From: Pseudoroseomonas cervicalis
Lineage (GTDB): Bacteria; Pseudomonadota; Alphaproteobacteria; Acetobacterales; Acetobacteraceae
Direction of reading: 5' to 3'
Length of the DNA: 64,000 bases
Assembly: GCF_030818485.1 (NCBI RefSeq)
Contig: NZ_JAUTAJ010000004.1
Coordinates: 2,885,501-2,949,500 of the forward strand
The position numbers and the translations under genes were made by a program. Each line of letters starts with the position of its first letter. The first letter of the stretch is position 1. Positions 63,303 through 64,000 of this stretch are shown here, piece by piece. The notes below the pieces were generated by a model, which made no database searches, was not told the DNA's origin, and worked only from the letters and a program-made list of their open reading frames with translations.

Positions 63303-64000
63303 CTAGCCGATGCCGGTGGGGCCGTCGAGGACGAGGCGGATCTTGCGGCTGAGCTCCAGCCGGCCATAGGGCTTGCCGATGATGTCGAATTCGGCGCCGC
63401 CGGCGGTGCTGCGTTCCAGCGAGGCCTCGGCATAGCCAGTGGTCAGCAGCACCTTCAGCCGCGGCCGGCGGCGGCGGGCCTCGCGCGCCAGCATGGCGCC
63501 GTTCATGCCGCCGGGCATGATCAGGTCGGAGAACAGCAGATCGACCGGCCCGGCGCCGTCCAGCACCTCCAGCGCCGCCGGGCCATTGTGCGCGACCAGG
63601 ATGCGGTAGCCGAAATCCTCCAGGATCTCGCGCGCCAGCTCGGCGACGTCGGGGCGGTCATCGACCACCAGGATGGTCTCGGTGCCGGGGCGGTCCATGA
63701 CGCGCAGCGCGCGCGGCTGCACCGGCCGGTCCTCCTCGCCGAGGGCGGGGAAATACAGGGTGACGGTGGTGCCTTCCCCCTCGCGCGAGGCGATGCGCAG
63801 CGTGCCGCCGGATTGCCGGGCGAAGCCATAGACCATGGACAGGCCGAGCCCGGTGCCGCGCCCCTCATCCTTGGTGGTGAAGAACGGGTCCATGACGCGG
63901 GAGAGGATCTCGCCCGGGATGCCGCCGCCATTGTCGCTGACCTCGAGCGCGACATAGCCGCCCGGCAGCAGCTCGCCGAAGCGGCTGGCCTGTTCCTGGT
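63303..64000 (-). CDS. Hybrid sensor histidine kinase/response regulator, C-terminal part (cut by right edge)
   Basis: At least 232 codons, open at the window edge. The visible part begins inside the HATPase domain: N/G1 box [16 protein letters not shown], then [20 protein letters not shown] (F and G2 boxes), ending [21 protein letters not shown] receiver domain follows: [20 protein letters not shown], phospho-acceptor aspartate in [14 protein letters not shown], and conserved T and K in LLTTGYAE and IGKPYGR. The design is that of HisKA_2 or FixL-like hybrid kinases with a terminal receiver. The sensor and dimerisation regions lie beyond the edge. Confidence 0.9.
   Translation of the reverse strand, partial: QEQASRFGELLPGGYVALEVSDNGGGIPGEILSRVMDPFFTTKDEGRGTGLGLSMVYGFARQSGGTLRIASREGEGTTVTLYFPALGEEDRPVQPRALRVMDRPGTETILVVDDRPDVAELAREILEDFGYRILVAHNGPAALEVLDGAGPVDLLFSDLIMPGGMNGAMLAREARRRRPRLKVLLTTGYAEASLERSTAGGAEFDIIGKPYGRLELSRKIRLVLDGPTGIG

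Overview
The window is about 70% G+C chromosomal DNA from an alphaproteobacterium, most probably a Roseomonas-like member of the Acetobacteraceae. That placement is an inference. It rests on the G+C content, on alphaproteobacterial families (FYDLN-acid/TIGR02300 protein, DUF3775, DUF1194), on the order hemE - gap - pyruvate,phosphate dikinase regulator - maf, and on the dispersed intergenic repeats. I see no transposase, integrase, phage gene, CRISPR array or rRNA.

Layout. 1-4235: a membrane-anchored proline-rich protein (cut by the left edge), then a histidine operon hisB-DUF2628-hisH-GNAT-hisA. 4254-10772: mostly unlinked metabolic genes (SMP-30 family, threonine aldolase, YdcF, a SAM methyltransferase, GNAT, bestrophin, amidotransferase). 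11226-12553: rph-rdgB. 12808-20183: an omega-aminotransferase, LysE exporter, CobW GTPase with a WD40 partner, Bug-type binding protein, AEC transporter and PfkB kinase. 20526-21657: bactofilin and a lipoprotein. 21789-31356 (minus strand): trpA, trpB, trpF, pyrF, lapA, ihfB, sppA, rpsA, cmk, aroA. 32050-36181: catalase-like protein, hemE, a candidate replication origin, the PPDK regulator and maf. 36315-38775: a frameshifted hrcA and small secreted or membrane proteins. 38838-47850: an AGE epimerase, an FAD amine oxidoreductase and a five-gene peptide-type ABC transporter with a divergent XRE-cupin regulator. 48112-52901: typA (frameshifted), DUF3775, DUF1194 and mntP. 53169-58804 (minus strand): cytochrome c maturation genes ccmC-D-x-E-F-G-H-I. 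58942-64000: YciI, EVE, a repeat protein, a Rieske protein, acs, a scrambled tRNA-Arg locus and the C-terminal part of a hybrid histidine kinase.

Three things stand out. (1) At 63137-63216 the 3' half of a tRNA-Arg lies directly upstream of its 5' half, 4 nt apart, with complementary flanks: either a circularly permuted tRNA gene or two decayed tandem copies. (2) The 329-bp gap between hemE and the PPDK regulator has DnaA-box-like sequences and five GANTC sites, as expected for an alphaproteobacterial oriC. (3) At least four families of palindromic elements fill the intergenic gaps, including a 107-bp unit repeated three times in tandem; one has entered a coding sequence.

Four otherwise well conserved reading frames between 37.0 and 48.6 kb (hrcA, a 57-residue membrane protein, an oligopeptide ABC ATPase, typA) are each broken by a single-base indel. 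Because some of these genes are rarely lost, assembly error is the likeliest cause.
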